From positions 5,090,501-5,154,500 of the forward strand of contig BRXU01000004.1 of the NCBI GenBank assembly GCA_030267565.1: a DNA stretch of 64,000 nt. The letters are read 5' to 3'. Position numbers and translations under genes: made by a program. The stretch is from Pleodorina starrii (Eukaryota > Chlorophyta > Chlorophyceae > Chlamydomonadales > Volvocaceae). Within the stretch, counting starts at the first letter, position 1, and each line of letters starts with the position of its first letter. Below the pieces are notes generated by a model. The model did not search any database. It was not told the DNA's origin and was given only the letters and a program-made list of their open reading frames with translations. This document shows, in pieces, positions 11,529 to 24,695 of this stretch.

Positions 11529-14500
11529 ATGTCGTCCGCGCCTCGACCTGCGCCCGGCTTCGCCACCTTGACGCCAAAGCCTTCTTCTCAGCCGGTGGTC
11601 AGAACGCAAGCTGCCGCTGATGCGGGTGCCGCTAGCGCGCCCGCGCCGAGCACCGGTAACAGTACCTTCATGCAGGCAAGCTCACCCAACCCGCTTCCCT
11701 CCCCTTCCCTTTCTCTTCCCCTCCGCATCTACCAACCCGCCCACCCTTACCCGCATCCCACCACACCAGGCCGTGTTCAACGTCGTTAACGTGATGATGG
11801 GCGTGGGCCTGCTGTCCCTGCCCTTTGCGCTCAAGTCCTCGGGCTGGGTGGGCATCCTGGTGTTGTGGGTCATGGGCATCGCCACCAACTACACCGCAAA
11901 GGCGCTGTGCGAGTGCGCCGATGCGGTGGCCAAGCGCCAGGGCGCCAACGCGGCGCCCGTGGGCTATGAGGAGATTGCGGAGGCGGCCTTCGGCAAGCTG
12001 GGCCGCCTCATCATCTCGTCCATTATCTACGTGGAGCTCTTTGGCACCTGCGCGCTGCTCTTCATCCTGGAGGTGCGCGCGGAAGCGGAACCAGGATGTG
12101 GGGGAAGTTGGGCCGGCCTTAACAAGACGGGAGGGGCAACAGAAGCCCACGCGCCGCCACCCTACAATCCAACCTGGGGTTCCACGCGGCGTAGCCAGCC
12201 CAGCCGCCAGCATGCCTAGGGGTTGGGGCCGGCCCCTGGCCTGCCCAAGCGTTGTCGCGGGGTTTGGTGATGTGCGGTGGCGCAGCACGCCAGCAAGCCT
12301 TGCTGCGCTGTGCTGTGTCATGCTGAGCTGGGGGCTGGGGTTCCCTTACCAGTCCCCACGCTGCATCGGTCCAACCCTGCCCCGCTCCACTCCGATCGGA
12401 CCGGATCGGCGACGAAAGGCCGGACCAGTGGAGGGCCAGGGCACCCTCTTGCATGCCCTCGCGCCCCTAACCACCTACACATCTTGGACACCGTGTCTTT
12501 TCAGATCGTCCTGTGGGCGGCGCTACGCACCGCTCCGAAAACATCTGGTGCCGTTCGCGCCTCGCCCCGACCCCTGCCCCCCTGGTGTGCCTCAACACCG
12601 ACACCTTCATGCACACCACCGCACCTCTCCACGCCTTTCCGCGCCCTTCTGCACCTTCCGCTGTGCAGGGCGACAACATGTTTAAGCTGTTTGGCCCCAA
12701 CGCCCTGGCCAGCAACTCGTCCGTGTACATGCTGCTGGCGGCCGCCGTCATGATCCCTACCGTCTGGCTGCCGGACCTCAAGTCGCTGTCCTTCTTGGGC
12801 GCAGCGGGAGTCACGGCCACCTGCACCGTGTCGGCGGCGGTGCGTGGGTGGGCGTGTGCCCGAGGGGGCGGCCGGGAGGGGGCGGCCAGACGACTCAGGC
12901 AGCCAGCCAGCCAGTGAGCGCGGCGGCTGGGTCAGCCGCTTGGTCCGTCCTTGGATTGTGGTGTTGCCTGGTTGCGGGTGCGATTGACCTCGGGCACGGA
13001 TGGCGTCAGCGGAAGCGGCGGATTTCGTCAGCTCGGCCAGCCAGCGGAGCACCGGACTGCAAAGGAGCGCTGGTGGGCGGTGCCGGAGGCGAGCCGCCGC
13101 CGAGCTTGGAAGCTGCGCCGGTTGGGGGCAGCTGCAGCTCGGCAGGGGCACCCATGGTCGGCGCTTCTTGCAGCTGGAAGCGGCTGCCGGCGGCACCCTG
13201 CAGATCCGGCAGTCAGCACCCTTGTCAGGCACACTCGTTCAGGCCATGCCCACGCCATCGCCCCCGTTGCACCGCCGCTCGTGCGGTGCCCCCTCCGTCG
13301 AGGCACGCCTTGCTCTCGCGCCCCGTCCCGCCCGTCCTTTCCGCGGTCCCGTCCCCGCCCTGCTGCGGTCCCTGCCCCCTTATCCGGGGTCGCCCCGGTT
13401 CCCTCGCTGCGATTCCTTTTCATTACGGTACGCCCCCGCGCCGAGGATGACCACCCTCTCCGCCCCCAGGTGGCCTACACGTTCCTGTCCGGCAGCTACA
13501 CGCCCGGCGCCGTCACCACCCTGGCCAACTGGGCCACGCTGCCGCTGGTGCTGGGCATTTGCACCTTCTGCTACAGCGGCCACGGAGTCTTCCCCGCCAT
13601 CCAAAAGTCAATGAAGGATCCGAAGCAGTTCCCGCAGGTCGGGGATGGGGGGGGGAGGGGGCGCCCGGGGGGTGGGGGCGGAGACGTCCGCGGGCTCGCC
13701 GGCCGGCTGCTGGTCTGGCTGGCAGCGGCTGGGGCCTGGTAGATGCGCCGTCGTGTGCAAGGGCCTGCCGCCCCCTTTCCAGCCCGTTGGCCGCAGCCCA
13801 GACGTGGGCAGGCGCAGCTGGGCTGGTGTTCGTTGCGTATGGCACACCCCTGTCATTCAACTCGGGTTTCCATCATGTCAGCCAGTCAATCATCCTGCCT
13901 GTTTGGTCTGTTCTCCTCACCCCCTCTGCGCCCTCTCCCCCCTTCCACCCCCAGGTCCTGAACGTGGCCTACCTGGCGGTTGCGGTGCTGTGCACGCTCA
14001 TGGGCGGCGCCGGGTACTACATGTACGGCACCGGCGCGCTCGACCTCATCACCTTCAACCTCACCGGCGTGCTGGCGGCCGTGTGCGCCTCCGTCATCCT
14101 CATTAACCCCGTCGCCAAGTTTGCGCTGACCATGGAGCCGCCCGCCGCCGCGCTGCAGGGCGTCGTGCCTGGCGGCAACGCCGGCCTGACGCGGCTGCTG
14201 GTGCGCACGGGCCTGGCGATCGCCATCCTCATGGCGGCGCGCTCGCTGCCCTTCCTGGCGCACCTGATGGCGCTGGTGGGCTCCTTCATGACCATCTCCG
14301 TGTCAGTCACCTTCCCGCCGCTGTGCCATCAGGTGGGTGCTGGTGTACGCGTGCGTGCGTGCGGATATTCGTCGAGGGTTTGTGTGGTGAGGTGAGGTGT
14401 TATCAGGGTGCACTGCGTCAGTGCGTCAGTGCGTGTGCGTCCCAAGGGTGTGTGATCACTGTCTTGCTCGCCAACAAGGCAGCAGCTGGGCCTGCGCTTC

Positions 14501-14799
14501 ATGGCTGAGCGAGCCCGGTGTCTGTGGATGTTGCGTGTCATTGATTCCCGGGGGACCACAGAGCAAGAGCAAAGGGGATAGCTTCCTTGGAGAGTAAGAG
14601 TGGCCACGACACGACACGCACGCCTGGACTTCCCTCCCCTGGCCTGCATGCGGCCACGCAGGTGCTGTGCGGCGACCGCAACGGGCCGCTCCGGACCGCC
14701 TGGAACTACTTTATTGCGGCGCTGGGCCTCCTCTGCACCTACTTCGGCACCACCGCCAGCATGAAGAGCTTGGCGGCCAAGGCCGCCGGCGCAGCTTGA
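11529..14799 (+). CDS. AAAP-family amino-acid transporter (VIAAT/AVT1-like)
   Basis: Multi-pass secondary transporter of the amino acid/auxin permease family. Six exons: 11529-11675, 11770-12072, 12669-12839, 13470-13637, 13955-14332 and 14662-14799, giving 434 residues. After about 49 disordered residues comes the typical first membrane segment, FNVVNVMMGVGLLSLPFALK, followed by further hydrophobic helices in every exon and a short cytoplasmic tail. The motif TFCYSGHGVFPAI is a family hallmark. Plant and algal relatives sit in the vacuole or plasma membrane; substrate and location are not readable here. The first intron (11676-11769) is inferred to be GC-AG: the exon ends CAG followed by GCAAGC, and no GT donor in the right phase is nearby. 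The start was chosen at 11529; an in-frame ATG at 11424 would add 35 residues. Confidence 0.9.
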
Positions 14800-17040
14800 G
14801 ACGTAGCTTGGCACGGCTTTGAGACCTTGCGACGGAGGGAAGGAGGCAGGGGTGGGCTTTGCGAGGGACCTGGGGAGCTAGGGCGCCCGTTGCATCTTGC
14901 ATCAGGTGAATAAGTACGGGCTGGAGGGCCGATGGCCGCCGACAGCAGCGCGCCGGGCTGTGGCGCGGGGCTTGGGCCGGACCATGGCGGCAGGAGGTGG
15001 ACCGCGTGGGCTTTCGTGAGCCGTGGTGTGCTCGGAAGGGCGGCATGTGGATGTGGGAGGGTGCCCGGCATTGCCCGATGAAAACAGGCGGGCCAGCGGG
15101 AGGTGCCAAAGGCGAGCGAAGGCGTGTTTAGGGGGGGTGGGCTAAAGACATATTTGTTGACACAGTCCCGAAAGCGTCCGCCATTTCCAAACGACTGACG
15201 TCCGCCCTGTTGTCCGGACGTGTGCGCTGGTAGCGGTTTCGGAGCCATGCGTGCGTGCGAGATATCGTACGCCAACCACCGCGGGGAGGGCAGGCCGTGC
15301 GCAGGATCTCCCTCCCCTAGCGAGGTTCCAATTTTGCTTTGTTTTTGGAGAGATGTGTGGCTCGGATAGTCTCGGCTCGGCTGCTGATCTCCGTGTGGTA
15401 TGGAGTGGGGTGGGTTGCCTACGTGGTGGGTGTTGGAGGTGATGATGGCGCCCGTGCCGAATAGTCCAAACGGATTGGCGACCGACCTTTCCTTCGGTGT
15501 TCCATACGGCGCGCGGAACCGCTGGTGTGCGGTTGATGGGGCAGACCGCATGGGGCCCACTTGTGGATGGCCCACTTCGCAAGAGCTGCTTCCATGATGC
15601 CGCGGCTTTGAGGCGCAGGACTGCGCAGCCGGCGTTGTGGGGGGGCGCCGAGCGGAGAGCAGACGGCGGCGGGGTTAGGACGGATGAGCCAGAAGGCGCA
15701 GGGCGGAGGGCCGGAGCGGCCCGGAGAGCATGATCGAGGCTGTGCAGGGCGCAGGCGGTGTGAGCAACAAATGGACAGACTGATGCCAAGTCGAGGATGC
15801 CGGCTGCACGCGGCGCGCCAAGAGCCTCAGGCATTAACCTACATTTCGGCATCTTTAGTGCATGTCATGTAGCACACGTCCCTGCGTGAGCGCCGTACTT
15901 ACTTCCGCGTCGGAGCGGTGACCGCCCAGGAGGCATGCTGGGGTTGGCAGAAGGCAGGCGTGCATTCGCCCCAAGCCGGGCGAGCTTGCACGCCAGTGGC
16001 GGCGGCGGTCCGGGCTATGGCGCGGGCGTCGCGCACCCACGGCGCGAGCCCCAGCGGCGCTGCCAAGGGCCCTCTGCCCTGCCTGCTCTGGTCACTGGCA
16101 TTGCAGATGGCAAGGGATGGCAAGCAGACAGCTGATGGACTGGGCGACTCGGCGTGACCGTGAAAGGCAACGAAGAAGCGGAAGAGACCGAATTGGAAAC
16201 GGGCAATAGGAAGAGCGCAACAATAGGCAACGCAAAGCCGGATTCGGTGGCCGCTGTCGCGTGAAGGAGCGCGGTAGAGCGGGAGTGGCGGTTGGGGTGA
16301 ACGGTTGCGACTCGTATGTGATGGGACGGCCGTGTTGATAGGCGCGGAGCGAAGTGAGTAGGCCCAGGTGCCGCGTTCATACCCGGACCGTTCTAGTTCG
16401 GCCGGCTGACACACTTTGGTCGGTCTGACGTAAGCCACCTCCTAATTTGGTGTTAGGTTCCGCGTGCCATGATTAAACGCAACCGAACACGTCTAGGCAG
16501 CGACGGTCCACAATCTAATACTCGGTGTCCAAGGCGTTACCGTTGAGATTTTGCAGAAGCAAGTTCCGTACGGGAGACGTCTGCAAATCAGAGCTCTACT
16601 CTGCTGGAAATCTTCTGACAGCAACACCATACTCGCTATCTAATGTGACAACTTGCTTCCTGCATAGGGGCTCATAGGTCAAGCTTTGCTGCAAGGGCAC
16701 CTAGCGACGAAGCGCTTGCTTGGGATAAGAGCGATTATTTTCTGAAGATGCAATGAACAAAGGCTTACTCGTGCCCCAGGAAACTAAAGTCGTGCACAGA
16801 AAACATGGTCTAGCTCCTTTATTTAGCGGGCCTGCGGCGCGGCGTCGCTGCCTTGCGCGCTCGCGGTATTGCTTTTCTCCTTGGGAACAAAATGTCAAAC
16901 ATATTCGGGCGGAGCGGCTCGCGACGGGCACCACGCGGCCAGCGGCAGCGGGCAGTCGAGGTTTTGACGAAGGCCACCGCTGGCTGCCCGGCCAGCGCTT
17001 GGTGGCTCAGTGCTCAAGCACTCACAGCACGGCGGAGGAG
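14800..17040. other. Long intergenic: AAAP 3' UTR and upstream region of MRS2
   Basis: No supported exon. The first about 1 kb has exon-like GC content and is probably transporter 3' UTR, but I found no TGTAA. About 16450-16890 is AT-richer and may be the MRS2 promoter and 5' UTR. An ATG at 16753 is in frame with MRS2 but its first about 46 codons have poor third-position GC. Another ATG at 16892 opens a different short frame. Confidence 0.5.
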
Positions 17041-20000
17041 ATGATGCAGTCAGCGAACCAGATACTGCACCAGTTGGAGGCAGCGGGCGCGGCGACGCAC
17101 GCAGCTCAGCATGCCGCTAGCATCGGCAGCATTGTCAGCGGCTACGCGAGCTCCACGGGGAGCATGTCGTCTACGGTCAGCCGTGACAGCCGCGACAGCC
17201 GGGACAGCGGGGACAGCTTGTCATCGATGGATGAGTACAGCGGTAGCGCTCTGGACTTCTCGGACCTCGCTAACGAGGACGCGGTCGCGGATGCTGGCAA
17301 GGGCGAGGGGACGTCGGGCGGGTACGGTAAAGCCAACTACGAGGCAAGTTCGCAAGGGCTCGAGTGGGAGGTTGGGGTCGGGCTTAGGGTTTCGACGGCA
17401 CGGAGGAGCAAGCAGGTCAGCCAGCCCTGCAGCAGGGCAGAGTATGGCAGGACGCAGTATTCTACGCCGCACGGAGGCGTCAGGGACGAACGTTCCCGGG
17501 GGCCAGGCAGCAAACCACACCGACCAGGCGGGCAGTGCGCTTACAGACACGGCAGGCTGCGCTTGGGCTGGGGGGGGGGCCCGATGGCTGGCGGCGGGGC
17601 AAGGGCTCCTGTTGGGGCCAAGGGTCCGGCACGGACATTCAGGTGCCTGGACTGAAGACCTTTGTCGGTAACCCGGCAGCAGCGGGGCGCCATTCAGCGC
17701 TGTGCAGCGGCCGACGCCGTGCCACGCCACTGGTGGCCCCTCTCTGCACCTTCCTGTGCACTGCGCGGCACCCAGCCCAGCAGCTCTCAGCCCCGGTTGA
17801 GAGAGAGAGGGGAAACGCGCCCGGCACTTCAACAGGCGCGAGTCGCGCCCCCAAGTGCACTGGACCCTCCTCCAGGGGGCGGCCGCAGAAAGCCGCCGTC
17901 ACGGAACGCCCGAAACCGGCGCCTTCCGCCACCATTGCACCGCACCATCCTTAACCCCCCGAGCACCCCCCGCGCACCCCTATGACCGGCTACGACATCA
18001 CACCCGGGGGAGCCGGGGCAGCGCCTCACGGCAGCTGCGGTGAAGTCGGCTCGGCTCGGCTGGGCGATGTGACCCACCCCCGCCCGCCTGCCGCCTCCGC
18101 CCGCCTGACCCCCTTGGCGCTGCCGCTGCTAGTGCCTGGAGACGCCAGCCGCTACCACCGCCGCAACGTGCCGCTGCCGCCATACCGCCGCTGCCCTGCT
18201 CCCCGCCTGCCCCGCCGCAGGTTCTGCGACTGGACGCCACGGCCCGCGCTCGGCGCTTCTTCGTTCGGCGTCGCGACCTGCTGCGTGAGCACCGGCTGCA
18301 GCCCCGCGACCTGCGCCGCATCGACCCCTCCATCGACTTCACAAAGACCTCCCCCTCGATCACCATCAAGGAGGACGTGCTGCTGCTGAACCTGGGGGGA
18401 GTGCGGTGAGCGGCGCGCGATGGCGGGGCCCGGTGGCTGCCGGGGTTGTGTGTGGTGGGTCCGTGGCTGCCTTGCTCCCTGGCGTGATGGGATGGCGCGG
18501 AATGTGGCGTGGTGTGGTGTGGTGTCGGCCCCATTGTTGACCGCTTGTTGACCTCAAACCGGGATCTGGATCTGGATCTGGATCTGCGCCCCGTCCTCAC
18601 CTCCCCGCCCGCACACCCACACCCATACCCACCCCACCCAACACCCCGCGCAGCGCCATCGTGACCGCCGAGAAGGCGCTGTTGTTCGAGCCGCTCTCCG
18701 CCACCACCCGCAAGTTCCTGGAGGTGGTGCTGCCCCGGCTGCAGACGCACGGCCGGGCGAGGCAGCAGGCGGCGGCGCGGGGCGACCCGGCCGCGTACGT
18801 CAACGTGTCACACGCCGACTACATGGCGCGGTTCTACTACCAGGTGCGGTGCGGAGATGTGATGTGATGGGCTGGGGGGTGCAGGGATGTGCGCGGGCGT
18901 CTGCGCAACCCGTCGCCACATCTCCATCACCACCACCTACCCACTGTCGCCATCTGCCGCTATCGCCGCCACCACCACCATCGCCACCCACCAACAGTAG
19001 CAGCACCTAACCGCGTCTCGTCTCGACACAGGAGGACAGCCCGGCAGCCGCCCGAGGCCCGAATCACCGCTCCCCACCGACGAGCAGCTGCTGTGCTCCA
19101 AGGGGGGCCCTTGCGCCGGCCTGCCAATCGACTCTCCCCGACTGCCGTTCCCCGCGTCCGCTGCCGCCGCCGCCGCCGCCTGCCACTACCTCTCCTCCTT
19201 TTGCCCCGGCTGCCCCCCCCCCCGCCGCCGCCCCCCCCCCTTGCCTCACCACCAACTTTGTCCTGCCCCCTCTCTTCCCACGGGCTCCGGCCTATACGTG
19301 GCTAACCCCCCACCGCCGTTCCCGCAGGGCAAGTTCGATTCGTCCAGCCGCACCCCTCCCTTTGAGCTGGAGGTCCTTGAGGGCGCCCTGATGGTGGCGG
19401 TGGGTCGGTTGGATGCGGAGATGAGCGCCGTGACGGACCGCGTGTCTGCGCTGCTGACCAAGCTGCCCGGGGACATCACCCCGGTCAACCTGGAGGAGCT
19501 GCGCCGGGTGAAGCAGGCGCTGGTGGAGCTGGAGGATAAGGCGGACACACTTAGGTGGGGGGGTGGGGGTGGGTGGGTGGGTGGGTGGTCTGGGGGGGAG
19601 GGGATGAAGATGAAGCCGCAGTGTTGGGGGAGGGGTTATGATCTCGACGGATGGGCTGGAGCCCGTGAACGGTGTGTGAGTAACTTAGCGTAGTTGGGGG
19701 GGTTTCGGGGGTGTTGTGGCGTCCGGGTTTGGGGTAAGATAAGGTAAGAGGAGCCGCGGCGGAGAAGCGGGGTCGGGGCTGGGGCTGGTTGGGGGCTTGG
19801 GGCTGGTTGGGGGCCACCATATGTTCTCGACCAGGCGTTTGATCCAATCTGATCAGATGCACCGCCGCCGTCGCCGTTGCCGTTGCCGTCACCGTTGCCG
19901 TTGCCGCCGCCGCCGCCGTGTGCAGGGAGATGCTTGAGGAGCTGATGGACGACGAGGACGAACTGCGGGAGCTCAACCTCAGCAGCCGACCTCGCCGGGA

Positions 20001-21918
20001 GGACCGCCGCCGCCAGCGAGAGCGTAACCGCCTGGAGCGGGAGGTGGAGCGGGCTCGAGAGATCAAGGAGGAGCTGGAGGAACGAGCGCTGGACGACGGA
20101 CAGCCAATCACGGCGGCGCTGCCGCCTACGCCGCCGCTGCCGCCGCCTCCGGCGGCGGCGGCGCCGATGGTTCCGCCGTCGTCGCCAGACGCGGCGGCCG
20201 GCGGCGGCGGCTCCGCCGCCGCCGCCAGCGGGCCTGGCGGCGTGCTGCCGTACGGGCCCTACGGGCCGGGCGCGCCGCCGCTGCATGGCGCGTCGCTGGG
20301 GCCCGGGCCGCGACTCAACGGCTACGGCGGCGGCCTGGCCTCCGCCGTGGGCATGAACGGGGTTGGCGGGTACAATCTGTCCGGCTTGAGCAGCGGCCTC
20401 ATGGTCGTACGGGGGCCCGGCGGGATGGGGCACGGCGGCCTGGCGGCGGCGCCGCCACCGCCGCCGCCGTTTGCCGCCGGCGGCGGGCTGGGTCCCGCGG
20501 GCTACCCCGCTCCCGGGCCGTACGGCAGCGGCAACCCCGCGACGACGTCGCGGCAGGAGCGGTTGAAGGAGCTCCGGACCAAGTACGACAGGGAGCGGTT
20601 GCGGGAGCTGCGCGCGCGGTTTGGCTGGGTGCGAGAGGGGCGCGATAATGGCGCCGGCGGACCCGGGGGCGCGCGCGGCGGTCTGGGCCTGGGCCTTAAC
20701 GGCGGCGGCGGCGGCGCGGCGGTGGAGGCTCGCAAGGACGAGCGGGAGCGGGACCGGGATCGACGGAAGGAGTTGATTGAAGAGGCGGATTTCATGAGGT
20801 GAGGCCGCGTGGGCGTGGGCTCCGTGCCACCAGCACCTGGTGACTGCGCTGGCGGCGGCGGCGGTGCTGCTGGCAGGCGTCGGTCCGTGCGGGGCAGGGC
20901 AGGGGCACGGGCCGGTGCGCTGCACTGCGCTGCACTGCGGCTACGGGCTGCGTGGGCACGTGGCACAGTCCAGCTGCCAGCTACCGCCCCGGTCCCCCTC
21001 GCGCTGCCTGCCTGCCTGCCTGCCTGCCTCGAAGCCGGCGCCTGCCTATGCCTCTGCCTCCTTACATACCTGGATCGAGCCCGCCCGCCCCCCTGCCCGC
21101 CCCCCTGCCTGCCTGTCCCCCTGCCCGCCCCCCTGCCTGTCCCTCCCTCCCTCCCTCAGTCGGCTGGGTGACAGCGAGGAGGACCTGCAGGAGGCCCAGG
21201 ACGCGTTGGAGGAGATGGTGGAGGAGGAGGAGGAGGAGGCGGAGCTGGAGGAGGTGGAGGACCTGCTGGAGTTCTACCTGCAGAGGGCCAGCGGGCTGCA
21301 GGTGGGGGGGCGGGCTGGGGGGGGCTGGGTGGGTGGGCGGAAGGGAGCGTGACGTGGTGGGGTCGCCCGGACGTGGGGGCCACACGGCGGAAGGGTCCCG
21401 GAAGTCTCCCGCGAGAGCCTCTTCGCCGCACCGCGCTGGGTTGCTCCCCGCGCGTTTGGGGCCCCTCGCTCGGCCCTGCCCGCGGCCTCTCGATCCCGCT
21501 CCACTGCCGCCCAAACGTCGTTACCCCTTCTTCTCCTCCTGGCCCCTCCCGATGATATACCCCACCCAGCCAGTTATACCCCCATCCCGCCCCGCCGCCC
21601 TCCCCCTCCGCCCCGCCCCCCGCCACACAGTCCGAGGCGGAGCGCATGCTGGCTGGCGCGCGCGACCTGGAGGAGTCGATCGGCGTGTCCCTGTCCGCCC
21701 GGCGCTACGAGGTGAACCGGCTGGAGCTGATGCTGTCCATCGGCTCCTTCGCGGCCGCCATCGGCGCCATGCTGGCGGGCATATTCGGCATGAACATGCG
21801 GTCCAATCTGGAGCACTCGGCGCTGTCCTTTTGGGGCATCACCGCCGCCATCGTGATGGGCTGCCTCTGGATCTTCTTTGCGGTCATGCGCTACACGCGC
21901 TCCAAGCGCATCCTGTGA
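17041..21918 (+). CDS. MRS2/CorA-type magnesium channel
   Basis: Homologue of the CorA/MRS2 Mg2+ channels, which form pentamers with two membrane helices at the C-terminus. Seven exons: 17041-17343, 18221-18405, 18654-18843, 19328-19554, 19926-20798, 21160-21301 and 21631-21918. They give 735 residues, far longer than the usual 400-450. The soluble domain is recognisable from VLRLDATARARRFFVRR through LNLGGVRAIVTAEKALLFEP. The hallmark GMN lies at residues 693-695 (21787-21795), between helices GSFAAAIGAMLAGIF and FWGITAAIVMGCLWIFF. The extra length is a Pro/Ala/Gly-rich stretch inside the coiled-coil arm (exon 19926-20798) plus a Ser-rich leader. The first intron 17344-18220 is inferred GC-AG (GAG followed by GCAAGT). 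The start is uncertain; an in-frame ATG at 16753 would add 96 residues. Location (mitochondrion, chloroplast or vacuole) is not clear. Confidence 0.88.
19279..19310 (+). repeat. Intronic dispersed repeat, copy shared with the PGP gene
   Basis: 32 bp starting CACGGGCTCCGGCCTATACG, ending 17 nt before the 3' splice site of MRS2 intron 18844-19327. It matches 31 of 32 bases of the reverse complement of 53839-53870, also next to a splice acceptor. A shorter related copy on the minus strand lies at about 19651-19680 in the next intron. Confidence 0.85.
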
Positions 21919-24695
21919 CGGAGCAGATCGGAGCGCCACACGCCGCCACGCCGGAGTGGAGGCTCGGCGCCCCCATGAAGCGCGCCGCCAGGATGTTGGT
22001 GTGGAGTGGAGTGTGGAGTGGGGCTGGAGTGAGGCTTGTCGCGGTGATTCAGGAACGCTGCGCATGTGCGTGGTGGTGGTGGTGGTGGTGGTGAGGGTGC
22101 GGGTGAGGGCCGCCGTGGGGTTGTGATGGCGCGTTGAGGAGCGAGGGGGCTGGTTCGAGACCCCGCCGCTGAACTGAACTGCATTATTACCGCAGGGGTC
22201 GTTGCGTTTGCGATTGGTTGTACGGTATGTTGGTGACATGCGTCGTGGATGGTGACAGGGGTGTTGGGTATGGTGAGTTGGTGACAGGGGGGCAGGCGGG
22301 GGGGCTCTCTGGTCCGGCGCGGGTGCGACTGGGAGCGAAAAGGAAAGGACTAGGGAGGGGAGGGGTCCGCGCGGCGGCGGCGGGGTCAGGAGCTTGCTGC
22401 CCCGGTTTGTCGTTTTGCGTTGGATTTTGGTTCGGCACCTGCCCAGCATCCCCCGGGTGCTGTGAATCATGTTGGTGGGTTGGGCGGGGCCGGGACGCCA
22501 TCGGTTCGTCCGACTGCCTTTGTGTTTGGTGTTTGGTGTGTGTTACCTGTGTGTCGTTCCCTCGTCTGCTGTCGTTGCTGCGCTGTGCGTCGGAAGCGGG
22601 GTGGTCAGGGCGGGGCAGGGCAGGGCAAGCGGTTGGCAGGCAGATAGGCAGACAGACAAGGAGATGGGGGGATAGGGGAGGGTCAGGCGTGTGCGCCAGG
22701 GGCTTGAACAACTGCGAGAAAGGGTGAGCCGCGTAGTACCGTATTGGTGGCAGACACACAAACAACATGCGCCTTGCGCTCTAAGCACCTCGTGTGGAGA
22801 GTAAGGGCTTGGGGGTGGAGCGCGCCCGCGCGCGTGTTTTTAGACTGCCGCCCCTCGTTTCGTTGCGCGTTAGGGCTTGGGCGCGGTGCTTGGGTGGGTG
22901 TAGAGGCGCGTGCGGCCCGCCTGCGCCTGCAGCGCTTGACAGAGCGAGTGTACCATTAAAAGAACGGAGGCTAGGGGCGGCGCTGGTCGCGCCGTCGGCG
23001 GCGATCCGCGCGGGCCAGTTGAAGGTGAAACGGCAGTGCTGTTGTTGAAACTTGCCCTGGCTGCTAGCTGCCCCGGAGAGCTCAATCTCCCTGTGTTGTC
23101 ACGGCAGCGATGTAGACCGTGAGCTTAAGAAGGCGAGGCGGAGTTTCGGAAGGTACAGGTGGACGGCCCTGCTCAGCACGGCGATGCGCATATCGAAGTA
23201 GGGAGCAGGCGGCCTGTCGTGAGGACGCCCGCGTTGTCTGAATTATTCCTGTGTTGCCAGGCGTTGGTAAGTAGACGGCAACAGGAGGCGGTAGTGGGGC
23301 GCTGGCGGGGCGATGGCTCGTGGTGATTAAAGAAAGCAATGCCGTGTTTGTTTGTTTTCGGTCAACCCTGCGTGCACAGCACAAGTAGCAACGGCACTGG
23401 GCGTGGGCGGGCAGACGTCACTGGGGCGCAGCGCGCAATCCTTCCGATGACCGACCCCGACTGGATACTGTGTGTGAGTGGCGGTTGGGTGCTGTCTTGC
23501 TGTGGGGCCGCCGGTTGGCCCCCCGAGTGGCGGTCAGCTTAGGCCAGGTTGGGGCGGGGCCAGGGTAGTGGCAGTCCGGGTTGAGGCAGCGCACCTTGCA
23601 GCCTTGGGACCGGCAACCCCGGTGTGCGCGCTGTGCACACCGGGGAGCTCTTGTTGTCATCCTTACCCCCAGGAGGGAGCTGGGCAATGCGGAATCCTGC
23701 CCCAAGGAGCCTAGGGTTGGGTATACCGTATTCCCCCAAAAGGGTTGTGGATTTTGTGGCTCGAGTGAGGCGAGCGGCGAGGTTGCGCTCACGCTGCCCC
23801 CTCTCGCGTTGGGTAGCTTGTCGCTTGTAAGTTGGTTGAGTACAGCAATGGACACTCACGGATCCCCCGCCATCGCTGCCCGTCAGGTCCTACTCCGCCA
23901 TTCCCCCTCCCTCTCTCCTGCAGCCGCGGGCGACCTGGCAGTGCCGCTGTAGCCGACATGGGCACTGCTGCGCACGCAGCGATGAAGGGGGTTCGCCCAG
24001 AAGGCCACCGTCGTCGACGACGCGCGAGTGCGGCGGCGGCCGGGTCAGGTCCAGCACACCGCAGACCAACAAGACAACCTTGAGACGCCTTTCATGGCCA
24101 CACTCGCCTGCAAACCTCCACACAAGCCGAGCCTAGCCATTTGTGGCAATACCTAACACGTGTGGCGACACCGAACGAAACCCCAGGCGGCAAACAGGCG
24201 GCGGCGACAGCCCGCGGTCCTGGGAAGCTGCAGCAATCCCCAGCCTGCGCCTCCGTCCCATTACCGCGGATCCGGATCCGGGCTCCTGCCCCGGCTCGCT
24301 CCCGCTATCGCAGCCGCAGCCGATGCCCGCCTCGTCGCGAGGGCCGCCACGACCGCCGCAGCGCACGTACAGCGCAGCGCACACGTGTGGGGGGAAGGGA
24401 GGGAGGGAGGGCCACATTCCGCCGCGCCCGCCCTCATCAGCGCAGCGCAGCGCAGCCTGCATGACCACCCCCGAGGCGGCCCCGGGCGCCGGGACGCACC
24501 TCGAGCCAGACCAGAAGCTCTGATCATGAGCATGCCACCTCACGGAACCGACTGAACGACTCCCCCTCCACCGGGGTGGCGAACCCGAAGGCTGGGGTGG
24601 CCCCCACAGGAGTCTCTTGCGGGTGACCCCCTCCCAGCCCGAGCAGTCGGTCGCAGCCGCCTGCCTCCGGCGGCGCACAGGGCCCCTCGGCCATA
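21919..24695. other. Convergent intergenic region, 3' sides of MRS2 and MCTS1
   Basis: 2.8 kb with no exon I can support. A GTG microsatellite occupies about 22070-22094. The only plus-strand TGTAA seen is at 23826-23830, 1.9 kb after the MRS2 stop, which is far for a 3' UTR. The many open frames here lack homology, splice support and biased codon use. Confidence 0.5.

Noticed and set aside
16753..17040. MRS2 start at the upstream ATG 16753
   Set aside because: In frame, but the first about 46 codons have low third-position GC and look like 5' UTR; kept only as an alternative.
22148..22170. Possible tRNA, from a T-loop-like GGTTCGAGACC
   Set aside because: No acceptor stem, D-arm or anticodon arm can be built around it.
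21919..24695. Several 80-330 codon open frames in the MRS2-MCTS1 gap
   Set aside because: No homology recognised, no consistent splice structure, overlapping frames on both strands as expected from high GC.
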